This document shows, piece after piece, positions 17,401 through 25,918 of a stretch of 64,000 bases of DNA (positions within the stretch are counted from its first letter, which is position 1; each line of letters begins with the position of its first letter). A program made the translations under genes and the position numbers. Origin of the DNA: Bacteroidaceae bacterium. Lineage in GTDB: Bacteria; Bacteroidota; Bacteroidia; Bacteroidales; Bacteroidaceae. The notes beneath the pieces are model-generated. The model had not been told where the DNA came from and ran no database searches. It saw nothing but the letters and a program-made list of their open reading frames with translations. The DNA lies in contig JAFUFK010000016.1 in NCBI GenBank assembly GCA_017469925.1, forward strand, positions 248,001-312,000. Direction: 5' to 3'.

Positions 17401-18204
17401 TTATTGTAGATTGTCGCGATACTTGCCGACCACCTCCAGCAGTTCGTCGTGGAAATGGCCATTCGTGGCCACGATGTTGTCGCCCATGGTGTAGTCAGTG
17501 GAACCCGTAAAGTCCGTCACCCTGCCGCCAGCCTCTTCCACGATAATGGCGGCGGCCATGTAGTCGTAGCGACCGATGAACTTCTCCAGCCAACCATCGA
17601 ACCGTCCCGCGGCCACATGGCACAGGGCGATGGCTGCCGAACCGTTCATGCGAATACCACCAACGCGGCCATATAGTTGTTTCAGTAAGGGCAGGCCGAA
17701 GGGTGCGTAAGCCTCGGCATTGTAGGGAAGTTCCACGCCCAGCAAGGCTTGCGAAAAGGGCAGCGTGCTGACGTTGATGGGTCGCCCGTTCAGTCGGGCT
17801 CCGCCGCCTCGGTAGGCTGAGAACATTTCATTGACGGCGGCGTCATACACCACGCCCAACTCTATCTCACGGCCTCGGCAAAGGGCAATGCTCACAGCGT
17901 ATGTGCGCAGCCCATGGATGAAGTTCGTTGTTCCGTCCAGCGGGTCGATGACCCAATAGCGTTCCTCGCCCTCGTACGTTGCCAGCCCCTCTTCGGTGAC
18001 GAAGCCAGCCTCGGGCAGTAAGTGGCGCAACGCACTGACTACCATCTGTTCCGAACCGCGGTCAACGTCCGACACATAGTCGTGCGAATGCTTTTGCTCC
18101 ACACGTTCCAGCGAGAACCCCTCCCGCTCCCGTCGCAGATATTCTCCGGCCTGTCGGGCCACCCGCTCCACCTCGTGGAGCAATGTCGATAGTTCCGCGT
18201 CCAT
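17401..18204 (-). CDS. suhB: Inositol monophosphatase family protein
   Basis: 267 aa. Mg-dependent phosphatase of the FIG superfamily: the DPLDGTTNFIHG metal motif and EEAGGRVTDFTGS are present, as is the TEEGL acidic site. Likely substrates are inositol phosphates or related sugar phosphates. The frame extends 26 codons further, but that part overlaps the -7 box at 18229-18236, so ATG at 18202-18204 is the start. First gene of a tightly packed four-gene operon ending with the dual-OB gene. Confidence 0.9.
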   Translation of the reverse strand: MDAELSTLLHEVERVARQAGEYLRREREGFSLERVEQKHSHDYVSDVDRGSEQMVVSALRHLLPEAGFVTEEGLATYEGEERYWVIDPLDGTTNFIHGLRTYAVSIALCRGREIELGVVYDAAVNEMFSAYRGGGARLNGRPINVSTLPFSQALLGVELPYNAEAYAPFGLPLLKQLYGRVGGIRMNGSAAIALCHVAAGRFDGWLEKFIGRYDYMAAAIIVEEAGGRVTDFTGSTDYTMGDNIVATNGHFHDELLEVVGKYRDNLQ

Positions 18205-18228
18205 CTCCTTTATTACTGATTGTGGTTG

Positions 18229-18236
18229 CAAAGATA
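18229..18236 (-). promoter_or_regulatory. -7 box TATCTTTG for suhB operon
   Basis: Minus-strand TAnnTTTG about 25 bp upstream of the suhB start. It is divergent from the pgi promoter 34 bp away. Confidence 0.6.
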
Positions 18237-18269
18237 ATGAAAAAGTGAGGAATTTCCAATATTTATTCG

Positions 18270-18277
18270 TACCTTTG
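18270..18277 (+). promoter_or_regulatory. -7 box TACCTTTG for pgi
   Basis: Plus-strand TAnnTTTG followed by GCAC, giving a start near 18284 and a leader of about 34 nt. Confidence 0.6.
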
Positions 18278-18317
18278 CACACATTAAACGGTTAAACTCT
18301 TAAACATTTATATCAAT

Positions 18318-19631
18318 ATGAAACTCGACATTACGAAAGTAACCCCATTTGTGGGGCAAGACACCATCAGTTCCTATCAAGTGCGTGCCACCGAGGCACT
18401 GAAAACATTGGAAGAGGGCACCTGTCCTGGTAATGACTTTCTGGGTTGGTTGCATTTGCCCAGCAGCCTTACCCCCGAATTCCTGAACGAGATTAAGGCC
18501 GTGGCCCAGACACTTCGCCAGGAGTGCGAAGCTGTGGTAGTGGCCGGTATCGGAGGTTCATATCTGGGTGCAAAAGCTGTCATTGAGGCCTTGAGTAATA
18601 GTTTCCAGTGGCTCCAGGATAAGAGCGGAAATCCCACCATCCTGTTCGCAGGCAACAACATCGGCGAGGACTATCTCTTCGAACTCACCGAGTACCTGAA
18701 GGGCAAGCGCTTTGGTGTCATCAACATCTCGAAGTCGGGCACCACGACGGAGACCGCCTTGGCCTTCCGCCTGCTGAAAAAGCAGTGCGAGCAGCAACGT
18801 GGCAAGGAAACGGCAAGAAAGGTTATCGTGGCCATTACCGATGCCCGTCGTGGTGCCGCCCGCACGTGTGCCGACAAGGAAGGTTATAAGTCGTTTATCA
18901 TCCCCGACAACGTCGGTGGCCGCTTCTCGGTGCTCACTCCTGTGGGTCTGTTGCCCATTGCTGTTGCAGGCTTCGACATCGACCAACTGGTGCGTGGCGC
19001 ACAGCAAATGGAGGCCGCTGGCACTCTGGCCACCCAATACGCCGCCACACGCTATGCCCTGTATCAGGAGGGCAAGAAGATAGAGATTCTGGCTAACTAC
19101 CAGCCCAAACTCCACTTCATGGCCGAATGGTGGAAGCAACTCTACGGTGAGAGCGAGGGCAAGGATGGCAAGGGCATCTTTCCTGCCAGCGTTGACCTCA
19201 CCACCGACCTCCACTCCATGGGGCAGTGGATTCAAGAGGGCGAGCGTACCATCTTCGAGACCGTCATCAGTGTGGAGACCCCCGAGCACACGCTGCTCTT
19301 CCCCGCTGACGAGGAGAACCTCGATGGCCTGAACTTCCTGGCCTGTCGTCGCGTTGATGAGGTGAACAAGATGGCCGAACTGGGTACCCAGCTGGCCCAC
19401 GTCGATGGTGGCGTGCCCAACATTCACATCTCTATTGAGCGTCTCGATGCCTATAACCTTGGTCAGCTCATCTACTTCTTCGAACTCGCCTGCGGCCTCT
19501 ACTGCCAGTTGCTTGGCGTCAACGCCTTTAACCAACCTGGCGTCGAGGCATACAAGAAGAATATGTTTGCCCTCCTCGGCAAGCCCGGATACGAGAAGGA
19601 GACCGAGGCCATTAAGGCAAGACTGGCATAA
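18318..19631 (+). CDS. pgi: Glucose-6-phosphate isomerase
   Basis: 437 aa; interconverts glucose 6-phosphate and fructose 6-phosphate in glycolysis and gluconeogenesis. Family motifs are plain: [11 protein letters not shown] near residue 80, [16 protein letters not shown] near 140, [18 protein letters not shown] near 200, and the C-terminal region with [12 protein letters not shown]. Length fits the compact bacterial form. Its stop overlaps the ATG of the HAD gene (TAATG). Confidence 0.96.
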   Translation: MKLDITKVTPFVGQDTISSYQVRATEALKTLEEGTCPGNDFLGWLHLPSSLTPEFLNEIKAVAQTLRQECEAVVVAGIGGSYLGAKAVIEALSNSFQWLQDKSGNPTILFAGNNIGEDYLFELTEYLKGKRFGVINISKSGTTTETALAFRLLKKQCEQQRGKETARKVIVAITDARRGAARTCADKEGYKSFIIPDNVGGRFSVLTPVGLLPIAVAGFDIDQLVRGAQQMEAAGTLATQYAATRYALYQEGKKIEILANYQPKLHFMAEWWKQLYGESEGKDGKGIFPASVDLTTDLHSMGQWIQEGERTIFETVISVETPEHTLLFPADEENLDGLNFLACRRVDEVNKMAELGTQLAHVDGGVPNIHISIERLDAYNLGQLIYFFELACGLYCQLLGVNAFNQPGVEAYKKNMFALLGKPGYEKETEAIKARLA

Positions 19632-20296
19632 TGCTGAAAGCAATACTATTTGACATGGACGGCGTGCTGTTTGACAGCATGCCGAACCATGCCTACGCCT
19701 GGAGTCACGCGATGACCGACTTCGGCCTGCGTATGGAGCCGGAGGAAGTCTATATGAACGAAGGGCGTACGGGCCACGGAACCATCAACATCCTCTCCAA
19801 CCGCTACTGGGGGCGCAACGCTACCGACGAGGAGGTGCAACAGATATACGACGCCAAGAGCGCCCTGTTCAACTCCCTGCCCGAGGCGCGGCCCATGCCC
19901 GGAGCTATGGAACTATTGAGGAAAGTACGCGCGCGAGGGCTAATGCGCGTCATTGTTACCGGCAGTGCCACCCATGCCCTGCTCGACCGCGTGAATGCCG
20001 CCTTCCCTGACATTTTCCGGCCCGAACTGATGGTCACGGCCTTCGACGTTCGTCACGGGAAACCCAATCCCGAGCCTTACCTGATGGGCCTGAAGAAAGC
20101 CGGCATTGACGCCTCCGAAGGCATCGTCGTGGAGAATGCCCCCTTGGGCATACAGGCAGCCTGCGCTGCCGGCATCTTTACGATTGCCGTCAACACGGGC
20201 CCGTTAAAGGACGAGGTGCTGCGCGAGGCTGGGGCCAATCTTGTCCTGCCTTCCATGCAGTACCTTGCCGACCACCTCGACGAACTTATCGGATAA
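19631..20296 (+). CDS. HAD-superfamily phosphatase/phosphomutase (beta-PGM-like)
   Basis: 221 aa. Motif I is LFDMDGVLFDS (Asp8 nucleophile, Asp10), followed by a helical cap, motif II VTGS and motif III with VVENAPLGIQAA. Resembles subfamily IA enzymes such as beta-phosphoglucomutase or sugar-phosphate phosphatases. Coupling to pgi through a one-base overlap suggests a hexose-phosphate substrate, but this is inference. Its 3' end overlaps the convergent flavodoxin gene by 11 bp. Confidence 0.85.
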   Translation: MLKAILFDMDGVLFDSMPNHAYAWSHAMTDFGLRMEPEEVYMNEGRTGHGTINILSNRYWGRNATDEEVQQIYDAKSALFNSLPEARPMPGAMELLRKVRARGLMRVIVTGSATHALLDRVNAAFPDIFRPELMVTAFDVRHGKPNPEPYLMGLKKAGIDASEGIVVENAPLGIQAACAAGIFTIAVNTGPLKDEVLREAGANLVLPSMQYLADHLDELIG

Positions 20297-20903
20297 AGTT
20301 AGTGCGCACCTGGGGCTCCGGTTCCGGGTGCCCTTCTTCTCGCGTGTTCAGTTTCTTTATCATCCAGGCCATGTTGCGCCCCAGCGTGCGCATGGTCTGC
20401 ATTCCCTCTTCGTCCTCGACGGCCTGACCGGGTGTCTGGCCATAGACCATGTTCCAATACTGGCTGCTGACGACGGGCATCGAGAGGATGGTATAGTACT
20501 TGTTCAGCCGGTCGAAGGCCGCCGATGCGCCACCCCTGCGGCAAACCACCACCGAGGCTGCGGGCTTGTACCGAAGGTCGGGGCCCAGCGAGTAGAAAAC
20601 GCGGTCCAATAAGGCACACAGCGAACCGTTCGGGCCACCGTAATAGACGGGCGAGCCGACGATGAGTCCGTCGATACCCTCCTTGACGGCCCGCATTACT
20701 TGGAAGTAGAGGTCGTCGCGGAAGGTGCAGCGTCCCGTCCTTCCGCACATCCCGCAAGCAATGCAACCCTGCACGGCCCGCTTGCCGATGCCGATGATTT
20801 CCGTCTCTATGCCTTCTTCGTTCAAGGCCTTTGCCACTTCCGAGAGGGCCGTAAAGGTATTTCCCCCTTCGCGTGGACTTCCGTTGATAAGCAGAACTTT
20901 CAT
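20286..20903 (-). CDS. Flavodoxin-like NAD(P)H-dependent oxidoreductase
   Basis: 205 aa. The FMN-binding loop INGSPREGGNT is at residues 6-16, followed by CIACGMCGRTGRC, a Cys-rich segment typical of this iron-sulfur flavoprotein-like subfamily, and GSPVYYGGPNG. Probably an FMN-dependent reductase of quinones or other small molecules. The frame extends upstream to 20957, but the -7 box at 20927-20934 lies inside that extension, so ATG 20901-20903 is the start. Confidence 0.85.
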   Translation of the reverse strand: MKVLLINGSPREGGNTFTALSEVAKALNEEGIETEIIGIGKRAVQGCIACGMCGRTGRCTFRDDLYFQVMRAVKEGIDGLIVGSPVYYGGPNGSLCALLDRVFYSLGPDLRYKPAASVVVCRRGGASAAFDRLNKYYTILSMPVVSSQYWNMVYGQTPGQAVEDEEGMQTMRTLGRNMAWMIKKLNTREEGHPEPEPQVRTNFIR

Positions 20904-20926
20904 ACCGATATAGTGATTTCCTGCGA

Positions 20927-20958
20927 CAAAGTTACGATTAAGCGAGCAAAATGCCAAA
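20927..20958 (-). promoter_or_regulatory. Promoter for flavodoxin-like gene (extended type)
   Basis: TTTG at 20958-20955, 20-bp spacer, TAACTTTG at 20934-20927. The spacer starts with GC, has a TTTTGCTCGC segment and ends in ATCG, close to the lemA and GHL10 promoters. Confidence 0.6.
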
Positions 20959-21089
20959 TCTTTCTGAGCATTTCTTGCCCCGCTTCGCTCTGCAAGCGTC
21001 CTGAGGGCCGAGCGTCGAGCGTGAGTAATTTAGGGCGTAGCCCAGAGTTACGATTAAACAGGGAGATTCGCAAATCAGGGAGAAAGAAA

Positions 21090-21125
21090 AATCCCTCGCT
21101 ACCTGTCTCAGGCGGCGAGGGGATT
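21090..21125 (-). terminator. Hairpin downstream of M56 gene
   Basis: AATCCCTCGC pairs with GCGAGGGGATT around a 15-nt loop. It sits 37 bp past the M56 stop, with A-rich plus-strand sequence (T-rich on the minus strand) beyond it. The rest of the 258-bp gap holds the flavodoxin promoter and GC-rich repeat-like sequence. Confidence 0.65.
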
Positions 21126-21161
21126 GCTCGAGCTGATTTAACTAACTAAACATGAGTGCTC

Positions 21162-22643
21162 TTATTCAGCAGCCTCTCCGACGGCGATGGTGGCAATTTG
21201 CTCTTCAGAAGGCAACTTAAACAGGACGGGAAGAACGTAGCGCATGCGGACGGGCTTGCCATCCTTCATTGCTGGTTCCCACTTTGGCATAGCCTTCACC
21301 ACGCGTTCGGCTTCGGCGGTGAGCAAACTGTCGGGAGAGCGGAGGGTCTTCACCTCGTTGATGCTGCCATCCTTCTCGATGATGAACTGCACACTGACGC
21401 GTCCTTCAACCTTTTTCTCCTGTGCTTCCTTGGGGTAGTTGATGTTGCGGCTCATCCATGCGTAGATGTTGCCCAGGCTGTCGGGAAATTCGGCGCTCTT
21501 GTCAGGCACGTCCACCACAGGGTCGTCGTCGGGCGCGGAGGCCGTTATCTGGAGTTCCGTCGAGCCGTCGGGCTGGGTCGTCACGGTGTTCTGAATCTCC
21601 TTTCCTTGCACGGCATTTATGGCCTCCTGTTCCGTCATTTCCTTGCCATCGACAATGAGGCGCAGGGTGCCGGGCTTGGCGTGGATAACTTTCTTCTCGG
21701 CCGATGCCGTGGGCGCAGTTTCTTGCCCTGCGATGGGCTTTTCCATTTCTCGGAGTTGCCCGCTGGCAAAGGCGCCAACGGCCAGGAGGGTCAAGGGCAC
21801 TGCGTAGAGGACTTTCAGGCGTGCCCACTTTGGGGTTCTGGGTTTTGTCATCATAGTGATTCGGTTTTTGAGTAGGCTGTGGTTGAAACTGTTCACCATG
21901 GGGTAGCGGCTGCTCACCACGGCCTTCTCGATTAATAAAAGTTGATACTCACGGGCCGAGATGCCTCTGCGCAGTACGGCGTCGTCGGCTTCATATTCGT
22001 GTACTTCACGCAACGAGGCGTCAAGCATCCACACGCAAGGGTTGAACCATTGTAGGGCTTCCACCAGGGACAGGAGCAGGATGTCCCACGAGTGGCCCAA
22101 GCGCACGTGGGCCAGTTCGTGTTGCATCACGGGGCCCTGGGCTCCCTCGTTGATGACAATGCTTCGCATCCACGAGAAGGGGCTGACCTGCCCTGCGTGG
22201 CAGTATATGGTGGCTCCCTCCTGCTGGTCGGTCCACAAGCATCCGCTGGGGATGAAGCGTGCCAGGCGCACTAGCCCGGCGGCCTTCCACACGAGGATGG
22301 CAAGCATACCTATTACATATATGACCACCACCCAGCCGCCCCTATTGGGGAGGGAGGCCTCGCCCTTTAAGGGAGATTTCTGGAGGGGCTCAGCGCTTAC
22401 GACAAGTGTGGGCAGGGTGATTTCGCGCAGCGCCTCCTGCCTGGCCTCAAATGTGGCAACAGCACTGTTGTCCCAGATGTGCAGGTCGAGGCACGGCACC
22501 ACCAGCGACAGGACGGCGATGGCGAGCAGCATGGCGCGGTTCATTCGGAACAGGGTGTCCCTGCGCATCAGCAGTGTGTAGGGCAGGTAGAGCAGCGCAA
22601 GTGTCAGGCTACTCTTGATGGCGTATAGTGTCAGACTTCCCAT
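21162..22643 (-). CDS. M56 (BlaR1/MecR1-like) metallopeptidase with TonB-type C-terminus
   Basis: 493 aa. Membrane segments at the N-terminus (about 5-25, 35-55, 105-125), then the zinc motif HELAH of M56 peptidases in a cytoplasmic loop and another membrane segment near 265-285. It ends in a TonB C-terminal-like domain (VEGRVSVQFIIEKDGSINEV) in place of a penicillin-binding sensor domain. In BlaR/BlaI systems the peptidase triggers repressor cleavage; here it probably senses an envelope signal. It starts 8 bp after the BlaI-type gene. About 22331-22390 encodes QKSPLKGEASLPNRGGW, a stretch that looks like an in-frame dispersed repeat. Confidence 0.9.
   Translation of the reverse strand: MGSLTLYAIKSSLTLALLYLPYTLLMRRDTLFRMNRAMLLAIAVLSLVVPCLDLHIWDNSAVATFEARQEALREITLPTLVVSAEPLQKSPLKGEASLPNRGGWVVVIYVIGMLAILVWKAAGLVRLARFIPSGCLWTDQQEGATIYCHAGQVSPFSWMRSIVINEGAQGPVMQHELAHVRLGHSWDILLLSLVEALQWFNPCVWMLDASLREVHEYEADDAVLRRGISAREYQLLLIEKAVVSSRYPMVNSFNHSLLKNRITMMTKPRTPKWARLKVLYAVPLTLLAVGAFASGQLREMEKPIAGQETAPTASAEKKVIHAKPGTLRLIVDGKEMTEQEAINAVQGKEIQNTVTTQPDGSTELQITASAPDDDPVVDVPDKSAEFPDSLGNIYAWMSRNINYPKEAQEKKVEGRVSVQFIIEKDGSINEVKTLRSPDSLLTAEAERVVKAMPKWEPAMKDGKPVRMRYVLPVLFKLPSEEQIATIAVGEAAE
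22331..22390 (-). repeat. Dispersed GC-rich repeat in frame inside M56 gene
   Basis: Internal hairpins (CCCCTATTGGGG; CGCCCTTTAAGGGAG) and the run of TCCC/GGGA words resemble intergenic Bacteroidales repeats, and the product is low-complexity Pro/Gly/Lys sequence in a loop between membrane segments. Confidence 0.5.
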
Positions 22644-22651
22644 GGCAATAT

Positions 22652-23026
22652 TTACTTGTTTATCAGTTCCATCAGTTCCTGTATCTCTGTTTCGTCCATT
22701 TGTTCGTTCTCCACGAAGAAGCGGACCAGCCTCGATGCACTGCCTCCGAAGAAGTTGTCCCGGACGTCGCGCATCACGCGACTGGTGTATTCGGCTCGCG
22801 ACACGACGGGGAAGTAGAGATACTGTTTGCCGTTGCCCTTCTTGAAATCTACGAAACCTTTAGTTGTAAGTATCTTCAGGAAGGTGCTCACTGTGGTGTA
22901 TGCCGGTCGCGGTTCGTCGTACCGTGCCACCACTTCGTGCACGTCTAGCGCCTTTCCTGCGCTCCAAAGGGCGTTCATTACTGCCATTTCGCCTCGCGTC
23001 AGTGTGTACTCGTTATTACTCTTCAT
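22652..23026 (-). CDS. BlaI/MecI/CopY-type transcriptional repressor
   Basis: 124 aa, usual size. Winged-helix domain (LTRGEMAVMNALWSAGKALDVHEVVARY, then TTVSTFLKILTTKGFVDFKK) plus C-terminal dimerisation helices (YTSRVMRDVRDNFFGGSASRLVRFFVE). Expected to repress its own operon, including the M56 gene, until cleaved. The promoter is just upstream. A single GTCAC/GTGAC dyad at 23170-23186 is a possible but unproven site. Confidence 0.93.
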   Translation of the reverse strand: MKSNNEYTLTRGEMAVMNALWSAGKALDVHEVVARYDEPRPAYTTVSTFLKILTTKGFVDFKKGNGKQYLYFPVVSRAEYTSRVMRDVRDNFFGGSASRLVRFFVENEQMDETEIQELMELINK

Positions 23027-23055
23027 TTTTTACTAATTTTTTAGTTTTTCTGATG

Positions 23056-23063
23056 CAAAGTTA
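23056..23063 (-). promoter_or_regulatory. -7 box TAACTTTG for BlaI/M56 operon
   Basis: Minus-strand TAnnTTTG 30 bp upstream of the repressor start. Confidence 0.6.
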
Positions 23064-23213
23064 AGGGCAAGGCCTCGTATTACTAAAACTTTCGTAGAAC
23101 TTTTTTCGCCTTTCCCGCGTTATTTAACATATTTTATTAGTTATTCTGTCATAAACCCCTTTCCTCGGCGTCACAAAATGCGTGACTTTGCGTCATTGGG
23201 GCGGGAAACTGAA

Positions 23214-23247
23214 AATCGGGAGGTTATCTTGCGATAGCCTCCCGATT
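23214..23247 (-). terminator. Terminator after Omp28-like gene
   Basis: AATCGGGAGG and CCTCCCGATT arms with further pairing GTTATC/GATAGC around a short loop; it sits 22 bp beyond the stop. Confidence 0.75.
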
Positions 23248-23269
23248 GTTGTTCGATGGCGCTTTCGGG

Positions 23270-25183
23270 TTACTTCACAAGCACCTTCTTCACCGTTCCG
23301 TCCGACATGCGGATGAGGTTGAGACCGCGCTGGGGAGCGGTTAGGCGTAGGCCGGCGGCGTTATAGCGCTCAGTCGCGCCGGCATTTGTGGAGGAGGTCA
23401 GGGGCGAGATGGCGTCGTAGTCGGCGGGGTGGACGCGCGACTTGCTGGCATTGAGCACTTCGCCCGTCTGGTTATCGACGACGAGGACGATGGCGGTCAC
23501 GAGGTCCTTGCGGAGTACGTTGCGTACGGCGGTCGATGAGGGCTGGCTAATGGTGTAGGAACCCTGGTAGGTGCTGCCTGCCAGGTAGCCGTCGGTGGCG
23601 GTAATAGTGGGGCCGTTGTTTTTCGTCGCGCTGGCATAGCTGCTGCCGATGAGGGCGTCGTTGAAGGTGAGCTGGACGCTGCTGCTGCCGTACTGGCCGC
23701 CCGAGCAGAAGTCGCTGATGCCGGGTGCGTTGCCAAATTGGGCTGCAGTGTACTGGTAGTAGTAGTTGCTCTGACGCCAGGCGCTGGTGATGCCGCTGAG
23801 GCTGTCGGCGGTGAGGACATAGACGAGCGAAACGTCTTGCGGGGCAATGAGGAACTCGATGTCGGCCTCGATGTTGACCTGAGTCTGAGCTTCGTTCCAT
23901 AGTGCGCTGACGCGGACGTCAACTTCGGGAGCCTGGGCATTGAGGCGCTCGAAGTCGAGCTCGATGCCAAGGTTGTAGTCAGTATTGCCATAGTATGGGT
24001 CGGCCGATTCCTTGCGGTCGATGACGCAGCCGGGGGCTCCCGTCAGCCCGAGGTTGGGGTAGTTGGCGAGGTAGAGTGGGTCGCTCTGGTTGTACTTGTG
24101 GAAGGCGATGCCGATGAAGTTGTCGGGGTAGTTTTCCTTCATGTACTCCATGCCTACCCAGCCGCGGGGGCACCATCCGCAACCCGTGCCCGTGAACTCC
24201 TCAATGACGGTGCGACGCTCAACCAGGCGGGTGAGGTTCTTAAGTTGTGTCGTAGCCTGTGCTTGGTCGGTATAGGTCTCGCCGTTGACTTTCTTTACGG
24301 CAAGGGTCAGGTCGTAGCGGCCGGTCTTGGCGGGCGAGGTGCCGGTGAACGTGAACGAACCCGTCTTGAGGAGGCCCGATTCTACGGGCGCGTCCAGCAC
24401 GATGTGCTTGTTCTGGGTCTTGCCTTCTACGGTTACGTCCACGTCGAGCGACTGGATGGCCTTGGCGCTGTTGCTGCCGAAGGTGACGGGGATGGAGTAG
24501 GTCGAGTTGGGCATCTGTGCCGACTGCCCGACGGTGGTAAGACTGATGCTGTAGTCGGGCAACTGCAGGTTGGCCAAGAGGGCCTGCAAGGTTGAGGGCC
24601 CGTAGCCGAGAGAGTAGTCGCCCCAACCCGAAGCGTTATATTGCAGGAAGAGGCTGTTCTCGACGGGTTCGTCCTCGTAGTCGGTGGCAATGGGGTAGGC
24701 GGTAGAGGTTCCGCCCACGAAACTGTAGCCGACGAAGACGCCAGATGAGGAAATGGTCACGGCCTCATTAAGGGGAACGGCTACGTACTCGCCGGCAACG
24801 AAGGGGCCGTCGGTAGAGGCTTCGCCCAGGTTTGCGCCGCTCAGTTCACTCCTGACCCACACCTTAACGTCGGTCATGGTGTTATCGACGACAGGGACGT
24901 TGACCCCCTGCACGGAGGAACCGGCAAAGACGTCGCCAGGCAGGAAGATGGCCACGTCGAAGGCAACGCCCGTAGAGCCCACGCCGAGGCCGCTCCAGGT
25001 GCCGCTGTTTCCGTAGCCGAAGGCCGTGGTGCCGTCGAGACTGGCCACCTTCTGGGGAGCCCGCATAGGCTGCGAGAGGCGGCTGATGACGTGGCGCGAG
25101 GGGGCGCGCTGCAACTGCTGAGCCTGGATGCTTAGCATCATGAAGAATGCAACGAATGCAACAGAGAGTAATCTTTTTACCAT
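23270..25183 (-). CDS. Omp28-related exported protein with T9SS-like C-terminal tail
   Basis: 637 aa. Signal peptide (1-21), a long beta-rich N-terminal part, then an Omp28/thioredoxin-like domain near 330-420 with EEFTGTGCGWCPRG and AFHKYNQSDPLY, and a short C-terminal GLNLIRMSDGTVKKVLVK that resembles the type A sorting signal of the type IX secretion system. Probably translocated through the outer membrane and surface-attached. The CxxC motif could be redox-active. Stand-alone transcription unit. Confidence 0.82.
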   Translation of the reverse strand: MVKRLLSVAFVAFFMMLSIQAQQLQRAPSRHVISRLSQPMRAPQKVASLDGTTAFGYGNSGTWSGLGVGSTGVAFDVAIFLPGDVFAGSSVQGVNVPVVDNTMTDVKVWVRSELSGANLGEASTDGPFVAGEYVAVPLNEAVTISSSGVFVGYSFVGGTSTAYPIATDYEDEPVENSLFLQYNASGWGDYSLGYGPSTLQALLANLQLPDYSISLTTVGQSAQMPNSTYSIPVTFGSNSAKAIQSLDVDVTVEGKTQNKHIVLDAPVESGLLKTGSFTFTGTSPAKTGRYDLTLAVKKVNGETYTDQAQATTQLKNLTRLVERRTVIEEFTGTGCGWCPRGWVGMEYMKENYPDNFIGIAFHKYNQSDPLYLANYPNLGLTGAPGCVIDRKESADPYYGNTDYNLGIELDFERLNAQAPEVDVRVSALWNEAQTQVNIEADIEFLIAPQDVSLVYVLTADSLSGITSAWRQSNYYYQYTAAQFGNAPGISDFCSGGQYGSSSVQLTFNDALIGSSYASATKNNGPTITATDGYLAGSTYQGSYTISQPSSTAVRNVLRKDLVTAIVLVVDNQTGEVLNASKSRVHPADYDAISPLTSSTNAGATERYNAAGLRLTAPQRGLNLIRMSDGTVKKVLVK

Positions 25184-25241
25184 AAATAGTTAAATGTTTT
25201 AAGTGGATAAGCCTTTTTTTGTAAAAAACTCTAATTGAGTG

Positions 25242-25249
25242 CAAAGATA
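25242..25249 (-). promoter_or_regulatory. -7 box TATCTTTG for Omp28-like gene
   Basis: Minus-strand TAnnTTTG giving a leader of about 50 nt before the start at 25183. Confidence 0.6.
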
Positions 25250-25340
25250 CATATATTCTGCTATTTACGAAAGCAAATGGCGGAATATATGCTATTTAGG
25301 GTGTAAAAGATACCCTTTTCGGGGGATGAAGGGGGAGTGG

Positions 25341-25895
25341 TCAGACGCCGTCGGCATCATAGTAGGCCGAGTCGGACTCCTCGACGTCGAGTGTGTCGTC
25401 CTTGACGAAGGAGAAGGTGCCCTGGTCGGTAATGGTAAGGAGGAAAGGCATCGACATGTCGCTCTCTGGGTAGCTGACGGCAAAGGAGAAGGTCAGTCCC
25501 CGTCCGGGCTCGGCACGCAGGAAGCGAATGCCGTCGAGGATGGCGCTGCGGTAGAAGGTATCGTCGATGGCGGAGGCGAAGGTGCCCTTCGTAAAGGTGT
25601 GGTCGAAGTAGGCCCGTCCGTCGCGCCAGAGGGTAAGTTGGATGGTGTTGTCGGAGAAGAGGTCGTCCATGTCGTCGCGGACCTTGGCCAGGGAGTCGCT
25701 GGCCACGCGGGTGATGTCGTAGCGGTAGCAGTGGTCGCCCAACGTGATGCTGTCCGTGAGGTGGTAGTCGGCCATCTGGCGAACTACGGTTTCGTGCTGG
25801 GGAGCTACCCAGGTGTCGTCGGCCTTCTTGTCCTTTCCGCATGCGGAAGCCAAGAGGGCTGCCATCAAGAGCAGTGAAAATCCTGTATTTCTCAT
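25341..25895 (-). CDS. DUF4738 lipoprotein
   Basis: 184 aa. Lipoprotein signal MRNTGFSLLLMAALLASAC (Cys 19), followed by a beta-strand-rich DUF4738-like domain (DSITLGDHCYRYDITRVASDS, FTKGTF, YRSAILDGIRFL). Function unknown. It lies 23 bp after gpsA and probably ends the lysS-gpsA operon. Confidence 0.75.
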   Translation of the reverse strand: MRNTGFSLLLMAALLASACGKDKKADDTWVAPQHETVVRQMADYHLTDSITLGDHCYRYDITRVASDSLAKVRDDMDDLFSDNTIQLTLWRDGRAYFDHTFTKGTFASAIDDTFYRSAILDGIRFLRAEPGRGLTFSFAVSYPESDMSMPFLLTITDQGTFSFVKDDTLDVEESDSAYYDADGV

Positions 25896-25918
25896 TTTCT
25901 CATTATCTCAAATTCTCA

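Noticed and set aside
23170-23186. GTCAC-N7-GTGAC dyad upstream of the BlaI gene as a further array
   Set aside because: Only one unit is clear; no 22-23 bp repetition follows.
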